Part shown: positions 1 through 8,086 of the stretch, in pieces | Position numbering within the stretch: the first letter of the stretch is position 1 | How the letters are laid out: the number at the start of each line of letters is the position of its first letter | DNA from: an uncultured Sinobacteraceae bacterium | GTDB taxonomy: Bacteria; Pseudomonadota; Gammaproteobacteria; Steroidobacterales; Steroidobacteraceae | NCBI GenBank assembly: GCA_937902995.1 | Contig: CALEKY010000092.1 | Coordinates: 1 to 39,852, forward strand | Direction of reading: 5' to 3' | Length of the DNA stretch: 39,852 bases | Notes under the pieces: generated by a model | What the model saw: the letters and a program-made list of their open reading frames with translations, nothing else | What the model was told of the DNA's origin: nothing | The model's database searches: none | Translations under genes and position numbers: made by a program

Positions 1-190
1 TGACTCGTAATGCGTGATCGTAAGCAGGCTGGTTGCTGTCGTTGTCGATTGTCAACCGTCCATTGTCAATCAACCCCGCACCTCTTTTCTCTTTTCTCTT
101 TTCCCTTTTCCCCTTTCCCTTTTCCCGCTTCCCCTCGTGAGTCGTGCACGCAGCGCCCCTTCCCTTCTTCCCTATTCCCTTTCCCTCCTT
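1..190. repeat. Composite heptamer-repeat block R1
   Basis: Intergenic block upstream of the first gene. It opens with CGTGATT-like units (about 5-20), then a module reading GCAGGCTGGTTGCTGTC (26-40 region), then TTGTCAA-type units (42-75), a pyrimidine tract of TTTTCCC units (82-139), a short GTGAGTCGTG stretch and a second pyrimidine tract (158-189). The GCAGGCTGGTTGCTG module recurs near 28408 and 33617 next to the same CGTGATT and TTGTCAA units, so the order of modules is shared. No ORF in it looks protein-like. Position 1 may be close to the end of a gene outside the window. Confidence 0.8.
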
Positions 191-286
191 GGTTCAACCG
201 TCACAACGCTTTGGATTTCTTCTCATTTCGCCCGTTGTCGCTAGGGTGCGCCCTCGCTAGGCTTCCCGCCTACGTCTCGGGGTCAC

Positions 287-1369
287 ATGGGAACTGTCAT
301 GACCGTTTCTGCCTCTCGAACCCTTCGGTACGCAATGGCTTGCGCCCTTCTGTCGATTGGTGCAACGGCACTCGCCGCGGGACCGTCAAAGCAGATTCCG
401 CGTACCGCGGACGGCAAACCCGACTTCAGCGGTTTCTGGACGCACGAAACCATCACGCCGCTGGAACGTCCGCCGCAGTACGGCACGCGTCTCATCATGA
501 CGCCTGAAGAAGTGGCCGCCGCCGAGAAATTCGCCGCCGACCACGTCGCCAATTCCAACAAGCCGACGGATCCGAAAACGCGTGTCCAGGATCTGCCGGA
601 AGATTGCGGTTACGGCTTCCGGGGCGCCAATTGCGGATACAACAACTTCTGGGTCGACCGCGGCGAGCACGTGCTCCGTATCAATGGCGAGCCTCGCGCC
701 TCCATCCTGGTCGACCCGCCGAACGGCCGCATTCCGCCCATGTTGCCGGAAGCAGCCAAACGCATTGCGCAACGGAACGCGGAATTCCGTAAGGGAGCAG
801 GCCCTGCCGACGGTCCGGAGCTGCGTTCGCTCGGCGAGCGTTGCATTCTTTCGTTCGGCTCGAACGGCGGTCCCCCGATGCTGCCGAACATGTACAACAA
901 CGCTTATCAATTCGTGCAGACGCCGGATCACGTGATGTTCTTGGTCGAAATGGTCCATGACGCGCGAGTCGTTCGGATCAACGGCAAGCCCCTGCCGAAG
1001 AGTGTGCCGAAGTGGCTCGGCGATTCGATCGGGCACTGGGAAGGCGACACGCTGGTCGTCGAGACGACGAACTTCCATCCCCTTCACACGTTCCGCGGCG
1101 CCGGCCAGGACCGTAAGGTGATCGAAAAATTCTCGTACGCTTCTCCGAACGAGATCCTCTATCAGTTCACGGTGAGCGACCCGACGACGTTCTCGGCACC
1201 GTTCAGCGGCGAGCTGATCTTCAATCGCACCGATGAACCGGTGTACGAGTACGCTTGCCACGAAGGCAATTACGCGCTTCCGGGCATCCTCGCCGGCGCT
1301 CGTGCCGAAGAAGCCGCAGGCCGCAAGGCATCGGTTCGCGAAGTGGGCAACGAAGACGACGGCGAATAA
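287..1369 (+). CDS. Exported protein of unknown function
   Basis: A 360-residue protein. The N-terminus (residues 10-31) looks like a Sec signal peptide ending ALAAG, so it is probably periplasmic. The mature start has a PDFSGFW stretch (DGKPDFSGFW), a feature I associate with uncharacterised exported proteins that are abundant in steroid- and aromatic-degrading Proteobacteria and Acidobacteria. Four cysteines lie mid-protein (DCGYGF, NCGYNN, ERCILSF, YACHEG) and could form disulfides. No catalytic motif is recognisable and I assign no function. The ATG at 287 is used; an ATG at 299 (MTVSASRT) is equally possible and gives a more usual signal peptide. A strong terminator follows three bases after the stop, so it looks monocistronic. 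Confidence 0.8.
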   Translation: MGTVMTVSASRTLRYAMACALLSIGATALAAGPSKQIPRTADGKPDFSGFWTHETITPLERPPQYGTRLIMTPEEVAAAEKFAADHVANSNKPTDPKTRVQDLPEDCGYGFRGANCGYNNFWVDRGEHVLRINGEPRASILVDPPNGRIPPMLPEAAKRIAQRNAEFRKGAGPADGPELRSLGERCILSFGSNGGPPMLPNMYNNAYQFVQTPDHVMFLVEMVHDARVVRINGKPLPKSVPKWLGDSIGHWEGDTLVVETTNFHPLHTFRGAGQDRKVIEKFSYASPNEILYQFTVSDPTTFSAPFSGELIFNRTDEPVYEYACHEGNYALPGILAGARAEEAAGRKASVREVGNEDDGE

Positions 1370-1371
1370 CG

Positions 1372-1400
1372 AAAAAGGCCGGGCTCAGCCCGGCCTTTTT
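1372..1400. terminator. Bidirectional intrinsic terminator
   Basis: AAAAAGGCCGGGC, TCA, GCCCGGCCTTTTT: a GC-rich stem with A-run before and T-run after, so it can work on both strands. It sits between the converging genes ending at 1369 (+) and 1474 (-). Confidence 0.92.
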
Positions 1401-1402
1401 CT

Positions 1403-1482
1403 CAGACTGTAGGTTGGAGACTGTTGGTAGCGCGCGCTTCGCGCGACCTCGACCCACTCTCGCCACTCACTACTCACGTCAC
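1403..1482. repeat. Heptamer block R2 with GC hairpin
   Basis: On the minus strand this reads GTGAGTA, GTGAGTG, GCGAGAG units, then the hairpin CGCGCGAAGCGCGCG (1431-1445), CTACCA, then ACAGTCT, CCAACCT, ACAGTCT units (1404-1424). The same order (GTGAGTG tract, GC hairpin, CTAC, NCAGYCT tract) is found at 34838-34968. The block runs into the stop codon of the universal stress protein gene (TGA at 1474-1476). Confidence 0.8.
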
Positions 1483-2433
1483 GCTCTTCGGCATCACGAT
1501 CGGTTCCCTGCGCGCACGCGGCAGGCGTGTCTTGAACCCGGCAGGCTTGACGATCAACAGATCGCACGTCGTTTCGTGAATCAGACGCTCGGCGGTATTG
1601 CCAACCACAAATCCTTTGAGCCAGCGCCGGCTCAGCGCCCCCAAGACCAGCAGCTGTGCGTTCACCTTGCTGAGCAAGCCGGGTAACGCAACTTCGACGA
1701 GGCCGTCCAACATGTGAGTCTTGCGTGCGTCGACGCGTGCCTTCTGGAGCACGCCGGCGACTCGCGCTTGCCGGTCGCGCTTCATGCGCAAGCGATCCTT
1801 CGGTGTGATGTGCCCCAACGGATAGGCGCTGTCGGGGATGCAGTGCGCAACGTGCAATTCCGTATTCAACCCGGCTGCCAGCAGGGCACCGGCTCGAGCC
1901 AGCTCGACGTCCAACGCCGCCGGCTTGTCGTTGGCATGACTCGGATCCAACGCCGCAACGACGACGCCCGATCGCTTGTGCGGTTGCCGCACGATCAGCA
2001 CCGGCCGAGAGCAATATCGCATGAGCTCCCAGTCGTTCTGCCTGAGAACCGGCACGCGTGAGGCACGCGGGCGATGCGCACCGACGACGACGAGATCGGC
2101 ATTGTCGCGGATCGCAGCACGAATGACCGCCGCATAAGGCGGCTCCTCCCACACGACGGCACAACGCGCAGTAATGCCTCGTGCCTGCAATTGTGCGCAC
2201 AGCTTTTCCAGCATCGCGCGTCGGGTCGCAACAACTGCGCCCCGCAACGTCGCCAACTTGCGAGAATCGAAGAAGGAACGACCGCTGATGGCCGGCTCGA
2301 AGGCAGAGTGAAACAAGATGAGCTCGGCACGAAACGCTGCGGCAAGTGCAGCCGCTCGCTCGACTGCTGGTTGCGATCGCTCTTCCGGCGAAAGCACGCC
2401 GACGAGAATGGTTCGAATTTTCTTAGTCGCCAT
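1474..2433 (-). CDS. Tandem universal stress protein (UspE-like)
   Basis: A 319-residue protein made of two Usp alpha/beta folds. Domain 1 spans about residues 5-150 (IRTILVGVLSPEE ... DLVVVGAHRPR ... RPVLIVRQ). Domain 2 spans about 158-300 (GVVVAALDPSHANDK ... LLVLGALSRR ... CDLLIVKPAG). The second domain has a G-x(2)-like to G-N-T nucleotide-binding pattern (LGALSRRWLKGFVVGNTAE), so it may bind ATP; in domain 1 the loop is VGAHRPRASRVPVLRQND and is less typical. Double-Usp proteins of the UspE type are cytoplasmic factors of stationary-phase and stress survival. The gene is monocistronic: a terminator lies downstream and repeat block R3 upstream. Confidence 0.9.
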   Translation of the reverse strand: MATKKIRTILVGVLSPEERSQPAVERAAALAAAFRAELILFHSAFEPAISGRSFFDSRKLATLRGAVVATRRAMLEKLCAQLQARGITARCAVVWEEPPYAAVIRAAIRDNADLVVVGAHRPRASRVPVLRQNDWELMRYCSRPVLIVRQPHKRSGVVVAALDPSHANDKPAALDVELARAGALLAAGLNTELHVAHCIPDSAYPLGHITPKDRLRMKRDRQARVAGVLQKARVDARKTHMLDGLVEVALPGLLSKVNAQLLVLGALSRRWLKGFVVGNTAERLIHETTCDLLIVKPAGFKTRLPRARREPIVMPKSVT

Positions 2434-2498
2434 GACGTTGCGAGTCGGTCCCCAAGCAAACTGCCCGCCGGACCATAGCAGATTCGGGGCAATTGAAT

Positions 2499-2617
2499 AA
2501 GGGAAGAGGGAAAGGGGAAAAGGGAAAAGGGAAAGCGACGATTCAGCACTGAATCGTCGCTAGGCTGTGGCTAGCGCGTCGCGCGGATCGACGAGTCACG
2601 AATCACGGGTCACATTC
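2499..2617. repeat. Composite heptamer block R3 with 12-bp hairpin
   Basis: Purine tract of AAGGGAA units (2499-2534), then a perfect 12-bp hairpin with a 2-nt loop (GCGACGATTCAG at 2535-2546, CTGAATCGTCGC at 2549-2560), then TAGGCTGTGGCTAGCGCGTCG and a tract of CGAATCACG-type units (2591-2613). The same modules in the same order occur in R4. On the opposite strand the order is CGTGATT tract, GC core, hairpin, TTTTCCC tract, as in R12. Confidence 0.85.
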
Positions 2618-2619
2618 CC

Positions 2620-3384
2620 TTACTCCCTCCCCTCCACCGGCTCGGCACCTGCGGCGACGATCAGCGCTTTGAGTTCCTCGACGACCGCGTCCAACACAGC
2701 AGAGTCGGTGGCGCGCACGACGAGCGTCGTGCCGTAACCGTTCTCGCGAGTGAACGGATAACTGCCGATTTCTACGTCAGGATGCGCGCGCTGCAGATTC
2801 GCCAACGGTTCGGCGATCGCGCTTTCGCCCAGGCAGACGGTCACGGAACGCGACTGCAGCACTGCACCGCCCTCCAGTGAGCGCTCGAGCGTCTCCAGCA
2901 TTGCGCGCATTACAACCGGAATGCCGGCCAGCACGTACACATTGCCGATGTAGAAGCCAGGCGGACCGCCAGTACTGTTTTCGATGAGCTTTGCACCTTT
3001 CGGCACGAGCGCCATGCGCATGCGGGCCTTCATCACTTCAGGCGGCGCTTCGCGGCGGCGCAAAAGCGCCGCGATCTCGGGATGCTCGACGAGCTCCACT
3101 CCGAACGCTCTGGCAATCGATTGCGCCGTAACGTCGTCATGCGTCGGACCGATACCGCCCGTCGTCAATACGTAGTCGTACTTCACGCGCAGCTCGTTCA
3201 CGACCGCCGCGATCGTTTCTTCCACATCGGGGATGATGCGCGCCTCGGCGATTCGAATGCCTCGGCGCCCAAGCCCGAGGGCAATATCGCGCAGGTTCGT
3301 GTCTTGCGTTCGGCCCGACAGAATCTCATTGCCGATGATGACGACGGCGGCGGTGACGACACGTCCACCCATGACGCTTTCCAT
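2620..3384 (-). CDS. CinA-like molybdopterin-binding-fold protein (COG1058)
   Basis: A 254-residue protein consisting of the MoaB/MogA-type fold found in the N-terminal half of CinA. It begins VVTAAVVIIGNEILSGRTQDTN, with the IGNEIL.G..QDTN signature, and contains the YDYVLTTGGIGPTHDDVT loop at about residues 69-86 that forms the phosphate-binding site in this fold. The C-terminal nicotinamide-nucleotide amidase domain of full CinA is absent, so length and content match the stand-alone COG1058 group. Stand-alone members are linked to FAD/NAD nucleotide pyrophosphatase or damage-related roles; I do not claim an exact reaction. A second ATG at 3372 has a better purine-rich site (GGAAAG) before it. 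The last residues (VEGRE) and the TAA are encoded by purine-rich repeat-like sequence. Confidence 0.85.
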   Translation of the reverse strand: MESVMGGRVVTAAVVIIGNEILSGRTQDTNLRDIALGLGRRGIRIAEARIIPDVEETIAAVVNELRVKYDYVLTTGGIGPTHDDVTAQSIARAFGVELVEHPEIAALLRRREAPPEVMKARMRMALVPKGAKLIENSTGGPPGFYIGNVYVLAGIPVVMRAMLETLERSLEGGAVLQSRSVTVCLGESAIAEPLANLQRAHPDVEIGSYPFTRENGYGTTLVVRATDSAVLDAVVEELKALIVAAGAEPVEGRE

Positions 3385-3511
3385 TCAAAGCTGCTTCGGA
3401 CGCGCAGTATGCCTCATGCGATGCCCATCAAGACTCCATCGCTCCATCTTGCGGTGTTCCGATCCGAATCGATCTCGTATGCTCGTGCGACCGAGCTCAT
3501 GGAGCCAAGCC

Positions 3512-3910
3512 TTGAAGACTTTCGCTTACGCCGCTGTCGCCATGCTCGCTGCCGTGCCTTGCATGGCGGATGAAGCGCCGGAAATGTCCGGCGCCGAGTT
3601 GTTCCGCACGTTCTGCGCAAGCTGCCACGGCGCGCAGGCTCGCGGCGACGGGCCTGTTGCGGACGTTCTCAGGACTCCACCTCCGGACTTGACGTCCATC
3701 GCCGCGCGCAACGGCGGCGTTTTCCCTCGCGAGCGCGTTCGCGAACAAATCGACGGGCAACGGCGGATCGGCGCGCACGGTACGCGCGAAATGCCGATAT
3801 GGGGCTGGGAGCTCTATGCCTTTCGAGGCGAGGATGCTGCGCGGCGCAAACGGGTCGCGGCGCTCATTGAGCGGCTTGTCGAGTACTTGGCGGAGATTCA
3901 GGGATCGTGA
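3512..3910 (+). CDS. Small periplasmic c-type cytochrome
   Basis: About 132 residues from a TTG start. A signal peptide (KTFAYAAVAMLAAVPCMADE) is followed by a class I cytochrome c domain with the haem motif CASCH and a later methionine in REMPIWGWE that can be the distal iron ligand. The protein is probably a diffusible periplasmic electron carrier or oxidase-type subunit. I chose TTG at 3512 because GGAG lies 7 bases before it and the signal peptide then starts at once. The upstream ATG at 3479 has no ribosome-binding site and would add 11 polar residues. It is divergent from the CinA-like gene, with about 130 bp between them. Confidence 0.82.
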   Translation: MKTFAYAAVAMLAAVPCMADEAPEMSGAELFRTFCASCHGAQARGDGPVADVLRTPPPDLTSIAARNGGVFPRERVREQIDGQRRIGAHGTREMPIWGWELYAFRGEDAARRKRVAALIERLVEYLAEIQGS

Positions 3911-4066
3911 TGGGGAGGAAAGGGAAGGAGGGAAGAAGGGAAAGGGAAAAAGGGAATAGGGAAAGGGAAAGCGACGATTCAGCGCTCAACCCTTCTAGGC
4001 CGTAGGCTGCCGCTAGCGCGTCCTTCGCGCGGCTCGACGAATCACGAATCACGGCTCACGACCAAC
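3911..4066. repeat. Composite heptamer block R4
   Basis: Starts directly after the cytochrome stop codon. Purine tract of AAGGGAA-type units (3914-3970), then GCGACGATTCAGCGCT (3971-3986), TAGGCCGTAGGCTGCCGCTAGCG and CGACGAATCACGAATCACGG (4036-4054), in the same order as R3. The right arm of the R3 hairpin has decayed here. It fills the space between two converging genes. Confidence 0.85.
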
Positions 4067-4840
4067 CTACCTCCCCTTCCACACCGGCTTTCTTTTTTCC
4101 GCAAACGCTCGCAAGCCTTCCTTGCGATCTTCCGATTCGAGCGCGCGGCGGGCGTACGTCATTTGTTCGCGCCAAGCTTGTTCTTCGGTCCAGTCGACGG
4201 AACGCTGGATGATTTCCTTCGTTGCGGCAAGCGCAGTCGGACCGTTGACCAGCAACGCTTCTGCGAGCTTCATCGCCTCGGTCAGCGCTTCGCCGTGCTC
4301 GACGAGCCGATTGACGATGCCGAGACGATGAAAGTACTCAGCTTCGCGCAGTTCCCCCGTTAGCGCCAGCTCCATTGCAAGGTGATACGGAATGCGGCGA
4401 GGCAAGCGGAACAATCCGCCGCCCAGCGCCACGACGTTGTGCCTGACCTCGGGTAACCCGAACTTGGCCGTGCGCGCGGCCACGATCAGATCGCATGCGA
4501 GACACAACTCGAAGCCGCCGCCGACCGCATAGCCCTCCACTGCTGCGATCAACGGTTTGCGCGGCGGCCGAACAAATACGCCGAATCCGCCCCGCGGCGG
4601 ACGTTCCCGGCGCACACCGCTCGCCGCTTCTTTCAGGTCCGCACCGGCAGAAAACGTCCCGCCCGCACCGGTGACGATGCCGATGAACAGCTCATCTTCG
4701 CGCTCGAGCAGATCCATCGCTTCGTTCATCGCAAATGAAGTCGACGAATCGAAAGCGTTCTTCGCCTCCGGCCGATTGATCGTGACCACGAGAATCGAAC
4801 CGTGACGCTCGGTGAGGATGCGGAGAGGAGTTTCGGTCAT
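4067..4840 (-). CDS. Enoyl-CoA hydratase/isomerase family protein (crotonase)
   Basis: A 257-residue crotonase. The oxyanion-hole motif is GAGGTFSAGADLKE (about residues 59-72). Both acidic catalytic positions of classic hydratases are present: Glu in VGGGFEL (about 112) and Glu in FGLPEVRH (about 132). It should add water to an enoyl-CoA in a beta-oxidation-like pathway in the cytoplasm. The ending KPVWKGR is the usual C-terminus of short crotonases. It lies downstream of the TetR, ligase and SDR genes on the same strand, but separated from the SDR by a 160-bp repeat block, so co-transcription is likely but not proven. The true substrate cannot be read from the sequence. Confidence 0.9.
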   Translation of the reverse strand: MTETPLRILTERHGSILVVTINRPEAKNAFDSSTSFAMNEAMDLLEREDELFIGIVTGAGGTFSAGADLKEAASGVRRERPPRGGFGVFVRPPRKPLIAAVEGYAVGGGFELCLACDLIVAARTAKFGLPEVRHNVVALGGGLFRLPRRIPYHLAMELALTGELREAEYFHRLGIVNRLVEHGEALTEAMKLAEALLVNGPTALAATKEIIQRSVDWTEEQAWREQMTYARRALESEDRKEGLRAFAEKRKPVWKGR

Positions 4841-4848
4841 GGAAGTTC

Positions 4849-5000
4849 ACTCACGAGAGAGGCTACGGGCGCAGTTGGGGCGTGGGGCAACAGGTTCGCA
4901 TCATGATCACGAGTCGCGACGACTTCTTGAGCCCTGGGCGCTGGGCAGCGCGCAAATCTATCTTCAGCCTTCAGCCTTCAGTCTTCAGTCTGCGCTAGCC
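4849..5000. repeat. Heptamer block R5 (CTTCAGY and GGGGCGT units)
   Basis: Contains GGGGCGT-type units (4874-4892), CTGGGCGCTGGGCAGCGC (4936-4950) and four perfect CTTCAGY units (4962-4989: CTTCAGC twice, CTTCAGT twice). It lies between two same-strand catabolic genes and touches the SDR stop codon, which is read from CTACAG on the plus strand. Confidence 0.85.
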
Positions 5001-5795
5001 CTACAGCGCCAACGCATACCCTCCGTTCACCGGATACGTCTGACCGGTGATCCACGAGCTCGCGTCGGACGCGAGATACAAGACCATGTTTGCCACGTCC
5101 TCCGGAGTACCGGGGCGACGGATGATGTACTTCTCCATCATCTTCTTGTAGCGCTCGGGATCGGCCTTGAGTCTCGCCTCGATGTTGGGCGTGAGCGTCG
5201 CCGAAATCGAAACGCAGTTCGCCGTGATCATGTAGCGACCCAGCGCGCGAGCCACCGCACGCATGAAACCCGCAGCGCCCGCCTTCGCACCTGCATAGAT
5301 TTCGAGCCCGCTGTCGCCCATGCGCGCTGCGTCCGAAATGATCGTGACGATGCGGCCGCTCTTGCGCTCGATCATTCCTGGAATGCAGGCGCTCGTGCAG
5401 TTGATCACGCCGTAGAAATTCACGCCGATGAAGCTGTTCCAGGCTTCGGGTCCGGTTTCCCAGAAAGGCTTGCGCGCATCGGGCGATGGATTGGCACCGG
5501 CGCTGCCGGCGTTGTTCACCAAGATATCGATCTTGCCCAGCTCCGCGTCTGCCTTCGCGACCATCGCTTTGACCGACTCGAGATTCGTGACATCGGCCTG
5601 CAGGGCAATTGCCTTGCCGCCGAGTTGTTCGATCTCGTCGACAACCGCTTGCGCACGCTCGAGCACGTAGTCGTTGACGACGATGCCGGCCGCTTCGTGC
5701 TGAGCGAAATGCAATGCGATCTGACGACCGATGCCCTGCCCCGCGCCGGTGATCAAAGCGACCTTTCCTGCCAAGCTCAGAATGTCTTTCTTCAT
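5001..5795 (-). CDS. Short-chain dehydrogenase/reductase
   Basis: A 264-residue classical SDR. The cofactor motif TGAGQGIGR is near the N-terminus, NNAG at about residue 88, and the active site reads IISDAARMGDSGLEIYAGAK: Ser, then Tyr-x-x-x-Lys 13 residues later. Asp in VNDYV at the end of strand 2 suggests NAD rather than NADP. It likely oxidises a hydroxyl group of a CoA-bound or cyclic intermediate in the local pathway. I chose the ATG at 5795 because it overlaps the TGA of the acyl-CoA ligase (ATGA), a translational-coupling arrangement; an upstream in-frame start at 5819 would lie inside the ligase gene. The stop touches repeat block R5. Confidence 0.9.
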   Translation of the reverse strand: MKKDILSLAGKVALITGAGQGIGRQIALHFAQHEAAGIVVNDYVLERAQAVVDEIEQLGGKAIALQADVTNLESVKAMVAKADAELGKIDILVNNAGSAGANPSPDARKPFWETGPEAWNSFIGVNFYGVINCTSACIPGMIERKSGRIVTIISDAARMGDSGLEIYAGAKAGAAGFMRAVARALGRYMITANCVSISATLTPNIEARLKADPERYKKMMEKYIIRRPGTPEDVANMVLYLASDASSWITGQTYPVNGGYALAL

Positions 5796-7342
5796 ACTTT
5801 TCGCTCTCGCCCGACCCAATACGGGTCGCGCAGCTCCCGTTTCAGAACCTTGCCCATTGTGTTGCGCGGCAGCTCGGCAACGAATTCGATCGATTTGGGA
5901 CGCTTATAAGACGCCAAGCGCTGCGACGCGAATTCCATCAGCTCGGCGACGGTAGCTGTGCAACCGGGCTTGAGCTCGCAAAACGCTTTGACTTGCTCGC
6001 CGAATTCCTCGTCGGGAATGCCGATGACCGCGACATCGAGAATGGCCGGATGTTGCAGTAACACGCGTTCGATTTCCGCAGGATAGATGTTGACGCCGCC
6101 GGAAATGATCAAATCCTTCGCACGATCGGTGATGTAGAGATAACCCTCTTCGTCGAGATACCCGACGTCGCCGACGCGGAAGAATCCGTTTTCGTCGAGC
6201 TGCTGCGAATCCAAAGTGCCGCTGTTCAAATAACTTCCCAGCGTCACCGGCGTACGAATCCACAGCTCGCCGACCTGACCCGGGGGAAGCTTGTTGCCGT
6301 CGGCATCGCGCACTTCGATCGACACATGTTTGTACGGCAGCCCGCTCGAACCGGGCTTGGCGCGCTGCATCTCCGGCGTCAAACGCGTCACCATGCCGGT
6401 TTCGGTCGACCCATAGCCTTCGCTCAACACGCCTTCACCGAAGAAGGCGATTGCCCATTCTTTCAGCGAGTACGGCACCGGCGCGGCGCCGACGCTCACG
6501 TGTTTGATCGACCTCACATCGTATTTCGCGAGCACGTCGGGCGGCAGCGCTGCAATGCGCTTCAGCATCGTCGGCACCGCGCCCCAATCCGTCACACAGT
6601 GCTTGTCGATGAGCGCGAGCGTGGCCTGGGGATCGAATCGGCGCAACAACACGATCTTCCGGCCGCCGGCGCGAGCGCCCCACAGTTGCGCCGGTCCCGA
6701 TCCATGATGCATCGGCATCGTAATGAGCGTGACTCCGGCTTCGCCGGAAGAACGGCGTGACTGGCGCACATCGCGCTGATATTCGAGAAGCTGCTCTTCC
6801 GTGAAATGCGGCGAGCGTCGACCCATGACGACGCCCTTCGGCAACCCCGTCGTGCCCGACGTGTAGACGATGAGCGGCGGATCTTTTTCAGCGTAACGAG
6901 GCGTTGGGTCGCCCGCGAGCAACGACGAGAAATCGACGAAGCCAGGTGCCGGCGCATCGATGGAAACGAGAATCTTGATCGGCAACTCGGCAACCGCGGG
7001 CGCAAGCAATGCAGGTTCGGCATCGTCGCAGACCAGTGCGTGCGCACCGCTGTTCGTCAGCACATAACGCACTTCGCTCGGCGTCAGACGCCAGTTCAAG
7101 CCGAGCAGCGAGCATTTCAGCTTGCCCAACGCTGCCGACAAGATCGCCCATTCGATACGGATGTGAGTGCGCACGACGACGATGTCGCCGGCACCGAGCC
7201 CGTGCGCAGCGAGCGCGTTGGCGACCCGATTCGCGCGGTCGTTCCACTCGCGATAAGTGAGCGAGCGGTCGCCTTCGATGATGGCAACCTCATCGGGCTT
7301 GGTTTCAGCCCAATACTCGCAGCTTCCGTGCGCTGCCGTCAT
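5792..7342 (-). CDS. Acyl-CoA synthetase (AMP-forming, class I adenylate-forming)
   Basis: About 516 residues. It has the ANL superfamily signatures: the P-loop-like YTSGTTGLPKGV, the adenine-binding GYGSTETG, the hinge region YLYITDRAKDLIISGG and the catalytic C-terminal lysine in RNTMGKVLKRE. It should convert a carboxylic acid, ATP and CoA to the acyl-CoA, the entry step of the neighbouring degradation genes; the specific acid is unknown. The ATG at 7342 overlaps the TetR stop (ATGA) and its own TGA overlaps the SDR start, so TetR, ligase and SDR are probably one transcript. A longer frame upstream reads through the TetR gene and is not real. Confidence 0.93.
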   Translation of the reverse strand: MTAAHGSCEYWAETKPDEVAIIEGDRSLTYREWNDRANRVANALAAHGLGAGDIVVVRTHIRIEWAILSAALGKLKCSLLGLNWRLTPSEVRYVLTNSGAHALVCDDAEPALLAPAVAELPIKILVSIDAPAPGFVDFSSLLAGDPTPRYAEKDPPLIVYTSGTTGLPKGVVMGRRSPHFTEEQLLEYQRDVRQSRRSSGEAGVTLITMPMHHGSGPAQLWGARAGGRKIVLLRRFDPQATLALIDKHCVTDWGAVPTMLKRIAALPPDVLAKYDVRSIKHVSVGAAPVPYSLKEWAIAFFGEGVLSEGYGSTETGMVTRLTPEMQRAKPGSSGLPYKHVSIEVRDADGNKLPPGQVGELWIRTPVTLGSYLNSGTLDSQQLDENGFFRVGDVGYLDEEGYLYITDRAKDLIISGGVNIYPAEIERVLLQHPAILDVAVIGIPDEEFGEQVKAFCELKPGCTATVAELMEFASQRLASYKRPKSIEFVAELPRNTMGKVLKRELRDPYWVGRERKV

Positions 7343-8010
7343 GGCGCAAGACTGCGGCGCAAGCTGCTCAACAGCTCGGCTTTGATCTTGTCGAGATCGA
7401 CACCCTCCGGGTCGAGCAGCCACTGCGCCATCACGCCGCGCATCATCGCGAGGATCATCGTGGCTTGCGATCTCGGATCGATATCCGCGCGCACGGACCC
7501 CTGCTTGCGGCAAATCTCGAGTCCATCCGCCAACGACTGAACCGAGTCGCGAGTCACGGCGGCAATTGCATCGGCAAGGTCACGATGTGTCGGTGCAGCG
7601 CCTAGCACCGCATTGAACGCGCGCAACTCGAGCACACGGTTGCGGCCGCTCTCGATGTAGAAATCGACGGCATTCAAAAAACCTTCAAGACCCTTCTTGC
7701 CGCGCGACCCGCCACGCGAGCGTTGCACGTAATTCGAAACAATGTGATTGGCGATCGCGGCGACCAGCGCGTCTTTCGATCCGAAGTAATGCGCGGCAAG
7801 CCCGCGACTGTAGCCAGCCGCTTCGCCGCATTCGGCGAGCGTGAGGTAATCGATGCCGCGTTCGGCTACGATGCGCACTGCTGCATCGAGCATGCGCTTC
7901 TCCGCTTCTTCGCGCCGCTCGGCATGCGTGCGCCGCGGCCTGGGCATGTGCTCAGACGAATCCGATTCGTCCTCTCGATCAACAACACGAGTCGGTTGAA
8001 TGCGCGACAT
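7339..8010 (-). CDS. TetR/AcrR family transcriptional regulator
   Basis: N-terminal helix-turn-helix: RRMLDAAVRIVAERGIDYLTL, then AAGYSRGLAAHYFGSKDALV, the typical TetR recognition region. The C-terminal part (about 120 residues) is a ligand/dimerisation domain that names no ligand. It likely represses its own operon (ligase, SDR) and the divergent DUF35 and thiolase genes. A minus-strand promoter is visible at 8042-8070, which rules out the in-frame starts at 8055 and 8073. The remaining choices are the ATG at 8010 (used) and the ATG at 7947 (MPRPRRTHAE), which is more usual in length; neither has a strong Shine-Dalgarno. The stop overlaps the ligase start. Confidence 0.88.
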   Translation of the reverse strand: MSRIQPTRVVDREDESDSSEHMPRPRRTHAERREEAEKRMLDAAVRIVAERGIDYLTLAECGEAAGYSRGLAAHYFGSKDALVAAIANHIVSNYVQRSRGGSRGKKGLEGFLNAVDFYIESGRNRVLELRAFNAVLGAAPTHRDLADAIAAVTRDSVQSLADGLEICRKQGSVRADIDPRSQATMILAMMRGVMAQWLLDPEGVDLDKIKAELLSSLRRSLAP

Positions 8011-8034
8011 AGCGTTATCGGCTTGCCGATCCCC

Positions 8035-8076
8035 GTTGACGAAATTAGGATGCATTTGTTTGCTCGTCAACAAATG
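8035..8076. promoter_or_regulatory. Divergent promoter pair with overlapping dyad operator
   Basis: Between the TetR gene and the DUF35 gene. Minus strand: -35 TTGACG (8065-8070), 17-bp spacer, -10 TAATTT (8042-8047). Plus strand: -35 TTGACG (8036-8041), 17-bp spacer, weak -10 TTTGCT (8059-8064). Two dyads lie over them: CATTTGTT/AACAAATG (8053-8060, 8069-8076) and GTTGACGA/TCGTCAAC (8035-8042, 8064-8071), the latter made by the two -35 boxes facing each other. The first dyad is the likely TetR operator. The sequences are directly visible; the binding is inferred. Confidence 0.65.
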
Positions 8077-8086
8077 AAATCACAAG

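Noticed and set aside
386..1261. 291-residue open frame on the minus strand
   Set aside because: Antisense shadow of the exported protein gene; composition rich in Arg/His/Asp and no recognisable fold.
4962..4989. Tandem CTTCAGY units as a CRISPR array
   Set aside because: Units are 7 bp with no spacers; no cas genes are in the window.
4812..5909. 365-residue plus-strand frame over the SDR gene
   Set aside because: It reads across a repeat block and the reverse of a clear SDR with intact catalytic residues.
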